21,501 nucleotides of DNA from a virus, in IMG/VR virus record IMGVR_UViG_3300050139_000304, positions 1-21,501 of that record, one strand, 5' to 3'. The notes under the pieces were generated by a model. It was not told the origin of the DNA, searched no databases, and was given only the letters and a program-made list of their open reading frames with translations. The position numbers and the translations under genes are program-made. Below, one piece after another: positions 13,388 through 20,225 of the stretch. The stretch's first letter is position 1; every line of letters starts with the position of its first letter.

Positions 13388-14128
13388 ATGTCCGACATCG
13401 TCCTCCTCCTCGGCCCGATCGTGTTCAACGATTTCGAGGTGCCCGGCGGCATCGTCTTCGGCGGTGCTCAGCGTCTGGCGATCCATCGCCTGCCCGGCGG
13501 CGCCCGGGTCATCGATGCGCTCGGTCGCGACGACCGGGCGCTGTCCTTTTCCGGCACCTTCTCCGGCGCCGACGCCACATTGCGGGCCCGGGCGCTCGAC
13601 GAACTGCGCTCGGCCGGCCTGCCGTTGCCGCTGACATGGGATGTCTTCTTCTACACGGTCGTCATCGACAGTTTCCAGGCAGACTACCGTGCCGGAAACT
13701 GGATTCCCTACAAGGTCAGTTGCACGGTCATTCGTGACGAAGCCTCGGCGGTGATCCAGGCGGCGGCTTCGCTCGCCACCACGGCGCTCGCCGATGTCGG
13801 CAGTGCCGTTGTCCCGGCTTCCGCCGCCGGCATCGATCTGACCGGCGCGCAGTCCACACTTGCCACCGCCGGTGCGACCACGCGCGGCAGTGCCGATTAC
13901 AGCGCGGCCGGCGCGGCCATCGGCAGCGCGCAAACCACCATCGGCACCAGCCTGGCGGATGCCGGAGCCGCGCTGTCCTCCGCCGGCCTGGTCGGTGCCA
14001 TGTCGGCCGATGCCGGCGTCACCGGCCTCAATGCCGCCGCGCAGGCGGCCCGCCAGATCGGTCAGCTTACCCAGGCGTCCGGCTATATCGGCCGTGCCGC
14101 CGTCAACCTTGCCAACGCGAGCACATAG
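13388..14128 (+). CDS. P2 gpU-like / baseplate-associated tail protein
   Basis: This 246-residue protein starts at the ATG at 13388; the frame is open upstream to 13286 but runs through IS-fragment sequence. Residues 1-120 are a beta-rich domain: MSDIVLLLGPIVFNDFEVPG, then IVFGGAQRLAIHRLPGGARV, SFSGTFSG and LPLTWDVFFYTVVIDSFQAD. The order resembles P2 gpU-type and DNA-circulation N-terminal domains, whose GG-x-x-x-x-V-H-R-L-G-G and W-P-x-x-x-F-x-x-x-V-x-x-F features it shares. Residues about 125-246 are a low-complexity Ala/Gly/Thr helix-rich tail. Gene order (tape measure, U, X, D) is that of P2. It probably sits at the tape-measure/baseplate hub interface. The ribosome binding site is weak. 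Confidence 0.6.
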   Translation: MSDIVLLLGPIVFNDFEVPGGIVFGGAQRLAIHRLPGGARVIDALGRDDRALSFSGTFSGADATLRARALDELRSAGLPLPLTWDVFFYTVVIDSFQADYRAGNWIPYKVSCTVIRDEASAVIQAAASLATTALADVGSAVVPASAAGIDLTGAQSTLATAGATTRGSADYSAAGAAIGSAQTTIGTSLADAGAALSSAGLVGAMSADAGVTGLNAAAQAARQIGQLTQASGYIGRAAVNLANAST

Positions 14129-14131
14129 GAC

Positions 14132-14317
14132 ATGCGAACCATCACCGTCGCCGGCGGCAACCTGTTTCGCATCGCCGCCGAACAACTCGGCGACGCCGCG
14201 CAATGGCTGCGCATCGCCCAGCTCAACGCCCTGTCGGACCCCAACCTTACCGGTGTCGTCACCCTGCTGATCCCGGATGTGGACCCCAACGCCGGAGGCG
14301 GCATTGCTGCCCAATGA
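14132..14317 (+). CDS. Tail protein X-like LysM protein
   Basis: This 61-residue protein is a single LysM-type domain: MRTITVAGGNLFRIAAEQLG, then DAAQWLRIAQLNALSDPNLT and a closing strand VVTLLIPD. The pattern (a strand, then LF-x-IA, W-x-x-IA-x-LN and a final strand-Pro) matches P2 gpX and other LysM proteins of contractile-tail baseplates, where the domain joins hub to tube. It lies four bases after the U-like gene stop, with a weak AGGA. The next gene overlaps its 3' end. Small size and position make this call reliable. Confidence 0.85.
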   Translation: MRTITVAGGNLFRIAAEQLGDAAQWLRIAQLNALSDPNLTGVVTLLIPDVDPNAGGGIAAQ

Positions 14318-15416
14318 CGCCGTTATTCCCTGGCGCGCACCGCGTCTGCGTCTGCTCGCCAATGGCATGCGGATAACCGGCGTGATCGACGCGGAGGTGA
14401 TCGCCAACAATCACTACGGCGCGGACCGCTTTTCGGCGGCGGTGGCGCTCGGCACCGATCCGTGGGCACCAGCCGGGTTCTGGGCATCGCAGACCGACAT
14501 TCAGGTGGATGTCCAGTTCAGTCTCGATGGCGGCGCGTCGTTTCAGAGCCTGCTGGTGGGTGCGGTCGATTCGGTTGCAATCGATCCCATCCTCGGCCAC
14601 GTCCAGATCCATGGCCGCGATCTGACCGCTGGGCTGATCGAGGCCCGCACCCAGGAGACCTTCGCCAACCGCACCGCCAGCGAGATCGCCACTATCCTCG
14701 CAGGGCGTCACCAGCTGGTTCCGGTCATTACCCAGACAACCACACCGGTCGGCCGCTATTACCAGAGCGAGCACGACCGTATCACGCTGGGCCAGTTCAG
14801 TCGCGCCACCACGGAATGGGACCTGTTGGTCTTTCTCGCCCGGCAGGAAGGCTTCGACGTCTTCGTGCAGGGCCAGGAGCTGCATTTCCAGCCGCCCTCC
14901 AGTGCGCCGACCCTGGCGCAGGTCATTCGTCCTACCGATGCCACCGAACTTCGCCTGGAACGCGCGCTTACGCTGGCGCGGGATATCGAAGTGACGGTAA
15001 AAAGCTGGAATTCGCGCAATCAAGCCGCGTTCACCCAGACCGCCCGCGCCGCCCGTCAGCAAGGCGGCGCGGGACAGGGCGGCGGCAAGTCCGGACCGCC
15101 TCAGCGCTATGTCTTCGTCCTGCCCAACCTGACGCCGGATGCGGCACTCAAATTCGCCCAGACCAAGCTTCAGGAGCTGACGCAGCACGAGCGGGTCATC
15201 GAGGTGTCGATGCCGGGGGAACTGTCGCTGTCCCCGCGCAGCACGCTGATCCTGGATGGTACCGGCACGGAGTTCGACCAGACTTACTTCATCGACACGA
15301 TCGAGCGTCGTCTGCATCGCGACAGCGGTTTCACCCAGCGCATCCGCGCCAAGAACGCCAGTCCACGCAGCCAGACCGCCGTACCGGCCGACGTCGTCGC
15401 AACAGTCACGGGGTAG
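14304..15416 (+). CDS. P2 gpD / Mu gp44-like baseplate hub protein
   Basis: This protein forms the trimeric hub that joins the tail tube to the spike. The open frame has an ATG at 14277, but a strong GGAGG (14294-14298) lies 5 nt before a TTG at 14304 (LLPNDAVIPWRAPRLRLLAN), so I prefer that start (370 residues) despite the shorter overlap with the LysM gene. Features include a beta domain with LLVGAVDSVAIDPILGHVQI, a stretch DRITLGQFSRATTEWDLLVF, then LARQEGFDVFVQGQELHFQP as in hub proteins of the late-control D family. The C-terminus has STLILDGTGTEFDQTYFIDT. It is followed by the V, W, J, I genes, as in P2. Confidence 0.82.
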   Translation: MLPNDAVIPWRAPRLRLLANGMRITGVIDAEVIANNHYGADRFSAAVALGTDPWAPAGFWASQTDIQVDVQFSLDGGASFQSLLVGAVDSVAIDPILGHVQIHGRDLTAGLIEARTQETFANRTASEIATILAGRHQLVPVITQTTTPVGRYYQSEHDRITLGQFSRATTEWDLLVFLARQEGFDVFVQGQELHFQPPSSAPTLAQVIRPTDATELRLERALTLARDIEVTVKSWNSRNQAAFTQTARAARQQGGAGQGGGKSGPPQRYVFVLPNLTPDAALKFAQTKLQELTQHERVIEVSMPGELSLSPRSTLILDGTGTEFDQTYFIDTIERRLHRDSGFTQRIRAKNASPRSQTAVPADVVATVTG

Positions 15417-15420
15417 TCCT

Positions 15421-15936
15421 TTGGAACGATTCCTCAATGCCATGAAGGCGCAGGCTGGCGCGTTGGATCAGGGGCAGGCCCAGCCGCGTTTCGCGATGGT
15501 CGTCTCGGTCGATCCCGCCACCGCCACCGCGCGCGTGCTGTTGCAGCCGGAGGCGGTGCTGAGCGGCTGGCTGCCGGTGCTTTCGCCCTGGATCGGTGCT
15601 GGCTGGGGCATGTCCTGCCCGCCAAGCCCTGGGGATCAGGTGCTGGTGTTGGGCCAGGAAGGCAATGCCGAGCACGGCCTGATCGTCGGGCGCGCGTTCA
15701 GCAACTCGGCACCCCCGCCGCCAGCGCCGGCCGGCGAGTGCTGGTTGGTGCATGCCTCGGGCAGCTTCGTGAAACTGCTGAACGACGGCACGGTGCGGGT
15801 GAACGGGGATCTTCATGTGAATGGGGATGTCTATGACCGGCACGGCGCGCTTTCCGCCCTGCGTGCCCATTACGACGCGCACACGCATACGGATTCCCGT
15901 GGCGGCGCGACCTCGGTTCCCAGCCAGCAGGATTGA
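15421..15936 (+). CDS. Baseplate spike protein V (gpV / gp45-like)
   Basis: This 171-residue protein is the central spike that pierces the outer membrane. It begins at a TTG at 15421 (LERFLNAMKAQAGALDQGQA) four bases after the hub stop; the internal ATG at 15442 is an alternative. The OB-fold region reads RFAMVVSVDPATATARVLLQ, then LSGWLPVLSPWIGAGWGMSC, and PGDQVLVLGQEGNAEHGLIV. The C-terminal stem has repeats GTVRVNGDLHVNGDVYDRHG that form the beta-helical needle. Near the end lies YDAHTHTDS with His154 and His156, the HxH pair that in P2 gpV binds iron at the spike tip. The gene precedes W, J and I as in P2. Confidence 0.88.
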   Translation: MERFLNAMKAQAGALDQGQAQPRFAMVVSVDPATATARVLLQPEAVLSGWLPVLSPWIGAGWGMSCPPSPGDQVLVLGQEGNAEHGLIVGRAFSNSAPPPPAPAGECWLVHASGSFVKLLNDGTVRVNGDLHVNGDVYDRHGALSALRAHYDAHTHTDSRGGATSVPSQQD

Positions 15937-15939
15937 TCC

Positions 15940-16317
15940 ATGGCCGATATCTCGCATCAGTGGGGCTCGGATCTCACCACCGGCCCAACCGGCGATCTGG
16001 CCGTCGTCACCGGCCCGGCGCTTGGACAGCAGCGGGTGCTGCGGCGCCTGCTCACCAACCCCGGCGATTACATCTGGCAGCCTGATTATGGCGCGGGCCT
16101 CGCCCGCTTTATCGGCCGGCCGGGCAACGTGCTGGCCATTCGCGCCGTGGTGCGCAGCCAGATATTCAAGGAAGCGGCGGTGGCGCGGACGCCGGAGCCG
16201 GTGATCGACGTCACCCTGGATCCCGCCGGCGCGGCCGGGACCGTCTACGTCCATGTCCGTTACGTCGATGCCGACAGCAGTCAGACGCAGATACTTTCCT
16301 TTTCAGTGGGTGCATAA
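15940..16317 (+). CDS. Baseplate wedge protein W (T4 gp25-like)
   Basis: This 125-residue protein is the gp25/gpW-type wedge subunit, which joins the baseplate to the sheath. The N-terminus ADISHQWGSDLTTGPTGDLA, followed by GQQRVLRRLLTNPGDYIWQP and then DYGAGLARFIG (residues about 46-57), is the signature of this family: the R-x-LLTxxGDxxWxPxxG motif is distinctive. The C-terminal half is beta-strand (VIDVTLDPAGAAGTVYVHVR). A CAGGA ribosome binding site lies upstream. The size is normal and it comes directly after the spike gene. Confidence 0.92.
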   Translation: MADISHQWGSDLTTGPTGDLAVVTGPALGQQRVLRRLLTNPGDYIWQPDYGAGLARFIGRPGNVLAIRAVVRSQIFKEAAVARTPEPVIDVTLDPAGAAGTVYVHVRYVDADSSQTQILSFSVGA

Positions 16318-16321
16318 TCCG

Positions 16322-17446
16322 ATGCAGCTCTCGCTCCAGAACTTTACCAGCCTTGTGCAGAACATGGCCGCTTCGGTGCAATCGGCCGCCACGCAGCTGC
16401 TGGACCTGACTGTGGGTTCCACCCTGCGCGCGGTGGTGGAAGCCAATGCGTCCATCGCGCTGTGGATGCAGTGGTTGATCCTCCAAGTACTGCAGACGAC
16501 ACGCGCCGCCACCAGCACCGGGGCCGACCTCGATAGCTGGATGGCCGACATGTCGCTCACTCGTCTTCCCGCCGTCGCCGCCAGCGGCCTGGTTGCGTTC
16601 TCGCGCTTTACCGCAACGGCGGTCACCCTTGTCCCCGTCGGCGCGCTGGTGCGTACCGCCGACGGAACGCAGACCTTCGCGGTGATCGCCTCGCCTGCCG
16701 TTGCCGCCTTCAACGCGGGACAGAACGGCTACGTGCTGGCAGCGGGGGTTGCCTCGCTCGAGTTGCCGGTGCGGGCGCTGAGCCCTGGGAGCGCTGGCAA
16801 CGTGCAGGCGGGCTCGGTCAGCTTGCTTGCCTCCGCCATTCCCGGGATCGATGCCGTCACCAACGCCAACGCGTTCCAGAACGGGCTGGATGCGGAGCAG
16901 GACAGCGCCTTCCGCGCGCGATTTCAGAATTTTATCGATAGCCGTTCCCGGGCAACCCCGCTCGCTATCGGTTACGCAATCGGCAACATCCAACAGGGGC
17001 TGGAATATACCATCCAGGAAAACGTCGACACCGCCGGCAATCCGCGGCTCGGCAGTTTCGTTGTTACCGTGGACGATGGCTCCGGAAGCCCTTCGGGCTC
17101 GTTGCTGGCAACCGTCACGGCGGCGGTGGATGCGGTGCGGCCCATCGGCTCGATCTTCGCCGTGCAGCCGCCCAGCGTGATCCAGGCCAATGTTGATCTG
17201 ACAATCGCCGTTTCCCCGGCGACGGCCCGGGCGCAGGCCGCGGGTGCCGTCGGTGCCGCGATTGCGGTCTATATCGACGCGTTGCCGATCGGCGCATCCC
17301 TGCCGATCAGCCGGATCGTGCAACTTGCCTACGGCGCGCATCCAGCGGTGAGCAATGTCAGCGGGGTTCAGATCAATAGCGCCACGGCCGACATCGCCCC
17401 GGCGGCTTCGGGTGTGGTCAAGGCCGGCACGATTGCGGTGAATTGA
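16322..17446 (+). CDS. Baseplate wedge protein J (gpJ / gp47-like)
   Basis: This 374-residue protein is the J-type wedge component that links the hub to the periphery. I start at the ATG at 16322; the open frame upstream to 16253 lies within the W gene. The sequence is typical: TSLVQNMAASVQSAATQLLD followed by LTVGSTLRAVVEANASIALW, then TSTGADLDSWMADMSLTRLP and VRALSPGSAGNVQAGSVSLL. Later come GLDAEQDSAFRARFQNFIDS and GLEYTIQENVDTAGNPRLGS, both hallmark blocks of the J family. The C-terminal part repeats a mixed alpha/beta domain with VDLTIAVSPATARAQAAGAV. Position between W and I supports the call. Confidence 0.93.
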   Translation: MQLSLQNFTSLVQNMAASVQSAATQLLDLTVGSTLRAVVEANASIALWMQWLILQVLQTTRAATSTGADLDSWMADMSLTRLPAVAASGLVAFSRFTATAVTLVPVGALVRTADGTQTFAVIASPAVAAFNAGQNGYVLAAGVASLELPVRALSPGSAGNVQAGSVSLLASAIPGIDAVTNANAFQNGLDAEQDSAFRARFQNFIDSRSRATPLAIGYAIGNIQQGLEYTIQENVDTAGNPRLGSFVVTVDDGSGSPSGSLLATVTAAVDAVRPIGSIFAVQPPSVIQANVDLTIAVSPATARAQAAGAVGAAIAVYIDALPIGASLPISRIVQLAYGAHPAVSNVSGVQINSATADIAPAASGVVKAGTIAVN

Positions 17447-17463
17447 ATGAGAGGGGGGCGGCA

Positions 17464-18123
17464 ATGACCGGCGATCAGCAGGATATGTTGGCGCGGCTGA
17501 AAGCCGTGCTTCCCTCGCTTTGGTTTCCCGACGACACGCCAGTGCTGGACGGCCTGCTTACTGGCGTCGCGTGGGCCTGGGCATGGGTTTACGCAGTGTT
17601 GCAATATGCCCGCACGCAGACCCGGATCGCCATGGCGACCGATGTCTGGCTCGACATGATCGCGCAGGACTTCTTCGGTTCGCGTGTCGTTCGTCGCGCC
17701 GGCCAGAGCGATGACTCGCTTCGCCGGCGCATCCAGCATGAACTCGGGCGCGAACGCGGCACCCGTGCCGCCGTGGTCTCGGTGCTGACCGACCTGACCG
17801 GCCGGCCCCCGGTGGTTTTCGAACCTGCCCGCGCCACGGATACCGGCGGCTATGCCACCGGCGGCGTGGGCTGGGGCGTCGCCGGCGGCTGGGGCAATCT
17901 GGACCTGCCGTTTCAGTGCTTCATCACCGCCTATCGTCCGCTGGGCAGTGGCATCGCCTCTGTGGCCGGCTGGGGCGATGGTGGCGGAGGCTATGGGACC
18001 GGTGCTGTGGAATATGCATCGCTTGCCATGGTGCAAGGCCAGGTGACGGATACCGACATCAACGCCGCCATCGCCGACGTGCTGCCGGTCAGCTTCATTG
18101 GTTGGACCGCGATCAGCGACTGA
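17464..18123 (+). CDS. Tail protein I-like baseplate protein
   Basis: This 219-residue protein fills the P2 gpI slot after J. I start at the ATG at 17464 because GAGAGGGGGG lies just upstream; a TTG in frame at 17443 overlapping the J stop is the alternative. The N-terminal half is helical: DQQDMLARLKAVLPSLWFPD, then AWAWAWVYAVLQYARTQTRI and MATDVWLDMIAQDFFGSRVV, followed by DDSLRRRIQHELGRERGTRA. That order is common for I-type proteins, which connect wedges to fibres. The second half is Gly/Trp/Tyr-rich (GGYATGGVGWGVAGGWGNLD) and ends with a helix TDINAAIADVLPVSFIGWTA. Confidence 0.7.
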   Translation: MTGDQQDMLARLKAVLPSLWFPDDTPVLDGLLTGVAWAWAWVYAVLQYARTQTRIAMATDVWLDMIAQDFFGSRVVRRAGQSDDSLRRRIQHELGRERGTRAAVVSVLTDLTGRPPVVFEPARATDTGGYATGGVGWGVAGGWGNLDLPFQCFITAYRPLGSGIASVAGWGDGGGGYGTGAVEYASLAMVQGQVTDTDINAAIADVLPVSFIGWTAISD

Positions 18124-18145
18124 ACCAACTCTTTCGAGGAACCAA

Positions 18146-19393
18146 ATGGACAGGAACCTGGTCTATCCGGGCAGCATTCCGCTTGACACGGATCTGCTCG
18201 CGCTCAATCGCAACACCATGGTGGCGCTCGGCTATCTGGCACAGGCGATACTTGGCACATCCGTGCTGGTGGATGGGCTGGCTTGCGTGCCCACCGTGCC
18301 GGCCTCGCTCGCCATCACCGTGGGTGCCGGCAGCATCACCCAGCTGTCGGTGGTCGATACATTGGCCTATGGCTCGCTGCCGGCCGATACCGTCGATCCG
18401 TTGCTGAAGATGGGCGTCAACTTGCAGCCCACCAGCTTTACCCTTGCCGCACCGACAACCTCGGGGCAATCGGTGAACTACCTGATTCAGGCGGCGCTGC
18501 AGGAAGCCGACACGAACCCGATCGTGCTGCCCTACTACAACGCGGCCAATCCAACGCAGCCCTATAGTGGCCCGACCAATTCCGGCGTGGCCCAGAACAC
18601 CCAGCGCATCCAGCGTGTTCAACTGCAACTCAAGGCCGGCGCCGCGGCCTCGACGGGCACGCAACTCGCGCCGCCGATCGACAATGGCTGGGTCGGCCTC
18701 TACGTCATCACTGTCTCCTACGGCCAGAGCGCCATTACCGCCGGTGGCATCTCCACGTTGCCGAGCGCGCCCTTCCTTACCTGGAAGCTGCCGACGCTGC
18801 GTCCGGGATTTGCGTCCGGCGTTCAGACTTTTACTGGTTCCGGTAGTTTCGTCGTTCCCGCCGGGGTCAGCCAGGTCGAGGTCGAACTCTGGGGTGGTGG
18901 TTCCGGGTCGTATGCGTCGCTCTCCAGCATCGCCGCTGGCGGTGGCGCCGGCGGAGGTTACGCTAGGAAGCGCGTCACCGGCCTGACCGTCGGTCAGGTC
19001 GTTCCCGTCACCGTTGGCGCGGGCGGTGCGGGTGGCACGACCGCCGGCGGTGCTCCCGGCGTGGGCGGCACATCGAGTTTCGGCTCCTATGTCAGCGCCA
19101 CCGGCGGTGCGCTCAATGTGTTTGCCACCGTCAGCGCGCCGCAGAATGGCGCCGCCCCTTCCGGCGTCGGGGTCGGTGGCGACGTCAATATCAGCGGCTC
19201 CGCCGGTCAGAACGCGATCTCGTATTATGGCGGTCTCGGCGGCGGTGCGCCGATGGGCGGCATGCAGAACAGCGGCACCTACGGCCTGTCTGGCACATTT
19301 CCCGGTGGCGGTGCGTCCGGCGCGGGCAATCCCGGCGGCACCGCCTACAACGGCGCGCAGGGCGCGGCCGGTGTTGTCGTGGTCAGGTGGTGA
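18146..19393 (+). CDS. Tail fibre protein with glycine-rich C-terminal domain
   Basis: This 415-residue protein starts at the ATG at 18146, preceded by CGAGGA. The N-terminal part (about residues 1-220: MDRNLVYPGSIPLDTDLLAL, then VPASLAITVGAGSITQLSVV) probably attaches to the baseplate. The C-terminal part (about 225-415) begins FTGSGSFVVPAGVSQVEVEL and WGGGSGSY, then runs as Gly-rich blocks with short hydrophobic strands (VPVTVGAGGAGGTT) and ends GAAGVVVVRW, a form found in Gly-rich phage adhesin domains. The Gly-rich part is the probable receptor-binding end. No chaperone is obvious apart from the small protein that follows. The fibre call is supported; the receptor is unknown. Confidence 0.78.
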   Translation: MDRNLVYPGSIPLDTDLLALNRNTMVALGYLAQAILGTSVLVDGLACVPTVPASLAITVGAGSITQLSVVDTLAYGSLPADTVDPLLKMGVNLQPTSFTLAAPTTSGQSVNYLIQAALQEADTNPIVLPYYNAANPTQPYSGPTNSGVAQNTQRIQRVQLQLKAGAAASTGTQLAPPIDNGWVGLYVITVSYGQSAITAGGISTLPSAPFLTWKLPTLRPGFASGVQTFTGSGSFVVPAGVSQVEVELWGGGSGSYASLSSIAAGGGAGGGYARKRVTGLTVGQVVPVTVGAGGAGGTTAGGAPGVGGTSSFGSYVSATGGALNVFATVSAPQNGAAPSGVGVGGDVNISGSAGQNAISYYGGLGGGAPMGGMQNSGTYGLSGTFPGGGASGAGNPGGTAYNGAQGAAGVVVVRW

Positions 19394-19401
19394 GGGCGCA
19401 G

Positions 19402-19584
19402 ATGAAAACCTATGCACGGATCGAGAACGGCATCGTGGTCGAAACGCTGACGACCGAGCAGGGGATCGTCGGATGGTTCCATCCCGCGCTGTTCTGGGTC
19501 GATGCCACTGGCATCGAAGGTTTGGCCGAGGGCTGGCGGTACGACGGAACGCATTTTGTCGCATCGACCGACCCTGCCTCATAG
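19402..19584 (+). CDS. Small fibre-associated protein (possible fibre chaperone)
   Basis: This 60-residue protein starts at the ATG at 19402, with GAGGG upstream (in-frame GTG codons at 19387 and 19390 are possible but overlap the fibre stop). The sequence MKTYARIENGIVVETLTTEQ, then FHPALFWVDATGIEGLAEGW and YDGTHF, has the general layout (K-x-YA-R-I-x-x-G, V-x-E, then P-x-x-WVD and GW-x-Y-x-G-x-x-F) of small proteins found next to tail fibres, some of which help fibre folding. It lies immediately after the fibre gene. Confidence 0.65.
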   Translation: MKTYARIENGIVVETLTTEQGIVGWFHPALFWVDATGIEGLAEGWRYDGTHFVASTDPAS

Positions 19585-19653
19585 CGGTCGCGGTTCGGCG
19601 CCTGGCCCGCACGCCTGATATCCCGCTGTTCGATTTCCTGACTGGAGAGCATC

Positions 19654-20136
19654 ATGTCGACGTTGGCCACGCATGTCTGGCGACCGAGTAGCGCGCGCAG
19701 CATTACGCTCGATGCCTTCGTTCCGGTGACGCGCGGCGCCGTGGCGGTTGCCCCGTCGCCGCTTGCTTGGCCGGCCAAGGACCCGAGCGACGTGCTTGAC
19801 TATCAATTCAATATTTCTCCCGCTGTGACCGGCAACGATGGCGATGCCATCGCCACGCTGGATGTGGCGATCCTGCCGAACGCCCCAGGCGATCTCGTGC
19901 TGAACTCCGCGACCGCGGACGGCCTGTCGGCGGTGTTCTGGTTCGCCGGCGGCCAGACCGGGGTGGCCTATACCGTGACCATCACTGTCGGCACGACAAA
20001 CGGCCGCCACCTTCAGCGCGGTGTCATCCTGCCGGTGCTTTCGCTTTCCAGCCCGACGGTCCCCACCACCGCGTTGGAGACCGACACCGGTCTGATGCTC
20101 GTCGACCAGAACGGCAATCCCGTTCTCATCTCCTGA
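19654..20136 (+). CDS. Phage fibre-tail adaptor-like protein
   Basis: This 160-residue protein starts at an ATG with TGGAGA upstream. It has a mostly beta fold: WPAKDPSDVLDYQFNISPAV, then DAIATLDVAILP, AVFWFAGGQTGVAYTVTITV and NGRHLQRGVILPVLS. The order VLDY-x-x-x-x-S, a strand, WF-x-GGQ-x-G-x-Y-x-V and a T-x-x-G-R motif followed by a final strand is that of proteins annotated as fibre-tail adaptors in other phages. It is likely the connector between baseplate and fibre or tailspike, and it lies immediately before the tailspike gene. The family call is by pattern only. Confidence 0.65.
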   Translation: MSTLATHVWRPSSARSITLDAFVPVTRGAVAVAPSPLAWPAKDPSDVLDYQFNISPAVTGNDGDAIATLDVAILPNAPGDLVLNSATADGLSAVFWFAGGQTGVAYTVTITVGTTNGRHLQRGVILPVLSLSSPTVPTTALETDTGLMLVDQNGNPVLIS

Positions 20137-20225
20137 TTTAGCCCACCCTTCGCGCCGCGCGTGCCGTGTTCCTTTTCCGGAATGCGGAACGCGAACTTGC
20201 GCCCATTTTCCGGAGCACGGCCCGC

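Noticed and set aside
20173-20214. Repeated TTTTCCGGA upstream of the tailspike gene (20173-20181 and 20206-20214)
   Set aside because: Nine bases twice within a short gap may be chance; no partner structure or conserved spacing to judge.
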